DNA of 7,795 nucleotides from Alphaproteobacteria bacterium (GTDB lineage Bacteria > Pseudomonadota > Alphaproteobacteria > UBA8366). Position 1 is the stretch's first letter; each line of letters starts with the position of its first letter. The position numbers and the translations under genes are program-made. The stretch covers positions 1 to 7,795 of the forward strand of contig JAOTYV010000235.1 of NCBI GenBank assembly GCA_029861675.1. The letters run 5' to 3'. The notes under the pieces were generated by a model that was given only the letters and a program-made list of their open reading frames with translations, was not told the origin of the DNA and searched no databases. Below, one piece after another: positions 7,529-7,795 of this stretch.

Positions 7529-7550
7529 AAAAAGCAGGTGATATACCTGC
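7529..7550 (-). terminator. Rho-independent terminator-like hairpin, minus strand
   Basis: On the minus strand GCAGGT, loop ATATC, ACCTGC (7550-7534) is followed at once by five T residues (7533-7529). A six-pair stem with a T-run is a small but typical intrinsic terminator. It lies just upstream of the yggS start, so it either ends a gene entering from the right edge or attenuates a yggS leader. Confidence 0.45.
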
Positions 7551-7632
7551 AACGATGCAAATTTATTTCAAAAGGTCGTAGAAACCCGGCCGATCAACTT
7601 TGCGTTTTAGGCTACTCGACGATGAACGGACA

Positions 7633-7641
7633 TGCTATACT
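7633..7641 (+). promoter_or_regulatory. Extended -10 promoter, plus strand
   Basis: TGCTATACT contains the extended -10 TG and a TATACT hexamer that differs from TATAAT at one position. There is no good -35 box at the usual distance, which extended -10 promoters can tolerate. Transcription would start near 7648 and run off the right edge or stop at the hairpin at 7716-7731. Confidence 0.4.
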
Positions 7642-7649
7642 TTCATTCG

Positions 7650-7795
7650 TTAAGTATCCTGATGTCGCTTGAGTCGTTCGAAGAAATGACCGTTGCTTGG
7701 CGTTGGGTGGATCAAATCCGATCCGTCGGGTTTATTAAATCCTAAGGGAATTTCTGTATATCGCAGGGGGTGGCTAGAGGATCCGTAACCATACG
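7650..7795 (-). CDS. Possible 3' end of a gene entering from the right edge
   Basis: A minus-strand frame is open from the window edge (first full codon at 7793) to a TAA at 7652-7650, giving 47 residues that include YTEIPLGFNKPDGSDLIHP and end in FFERLKRHQDT. It is not a family I recognise. An open run of this length in DNA of about 45% G+C can arise by chance, so support is weak. It would be antisense to the plus-strand promoter above, and the minus-strand terminator-like hairpin 100 bases downstream could be its 3' end. Confidence 0.2.
   Translation of the reverse strand, partial: YGYGSSSHPLRYTEIPLGFNKPDGSDLIHPTPSNGHFFERLKRHQDT
7662..7745 (+). CDS. Possible 27-residue leader peptide or chance small ORF
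   Basis: ATG 7662 to TAA 7745 begins about 14 bases after the predicted start of transcription. The peptide MSLESFEEMTVAWRWVDQI... contains Trp-Arg-Trp. There is no Shine-Dalgarno sequence, and the terminator-like hairpin lies within its last codons, unlike a standard leader-peptide attenuator. It is listed for completeness and may well be a chance ORF. Confidence 0.15.
   Translation: MSLESFEEMTVAWRWVDQIRSVGFIKS
7716..7736 (+). terminator. Terminator-like hairpin, plus strand
   Basis: ATCCGA (7716-7721), loop TCCG, TCGGGT (7726-7731) forms a six-pair stem with one G·U, running into TTTATT (7731-7736). Paired with the extended -10 at 7633-7641, it would define a transcript of about 85-90 bases. 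An alternative stem, GGATC (7709-7713) with GATCC (7720-7724), is mutually exclusive with it. Confidence 0.35.

Noticed and set aside
7662..7745. Classical trp-type leader peptide attenuator
   Set aside because: Two Trp codons are suggestive, but there is no Shine-Dalgarno sequence, the terminator lies inside the ORF, and the downstream gene is unknown.

Overview
The window is GC-rich (roughly two thirds G+C by eye) with tightly packed genes. The families present suggest an alphaproteobacterium, perhaps of the Rhodospirillales type. This placement is inferred from gene families and organisation; no rRNA or other phylogenetic marker is present.

Left half (about 100-4230, minus strand): five genes read right to left as one tight operon. 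They encode a RibD C-terminal-type reductase without a deaminase domain, a medium-chain dehydrogenase that lacks the usual zinc cysteine, a small 6-pyruvoyl-tetrahydropterin-synthase (PTPS/QueD)-fold protein with most catalytic residues replaced, a GT4 glycosyltransferase and a class I SAM methyltransferase. Junctions are an 8-nt overlap, a 20-nt gap, a 4-nt GTGA overlap and a TAG/ATG abutment. A reductase for ribosylaminopyrimidine-like substrates, a pterin-fold protein, a dehydrogenase, a sugar transferase and a methyltransferase together look like a dedicated pathway for a modified (possibly glycosylated) pteridine or riboflavin-pathway-derived compound. I know of no characterised product, so this is the best candidate for an undescribed system here. 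Divergent from it is a membrane CDP-alcohol phosphatidyltransferase (4298-5032). Two sigma70-like promoters of opposite direction lie in the gap, placed so that their transcripts would overlap.

Middle (5030-6124): the phosphatidyltransferase stop codon lies at the edge of a 164-bp imperfect palindrome flanked by TA within CTAG, which resembles a MITE of the IS630/Tc1 kind. Next come palindromes and a near-consensus sigma54 (-24/-12) promoter in front of an alphaproteobacterial protein of unknown function.

Right (6302-7496): a YkuD-type L,D-transpeptidase-like protein (plus strand) converges with a YggS/PLPBP pyridoxal-phosphate-binding protein (minus strand).

Right edge (7497-7795): the composition drops to about 45% G+C by hand count. 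This stretch holds a terminator-like hairpin on the minus strand, an extended -10 promoter followed by a second terminator-like hairpin on the plus strand, and short reading frames that cannot be resolved without the adjoining sequence.
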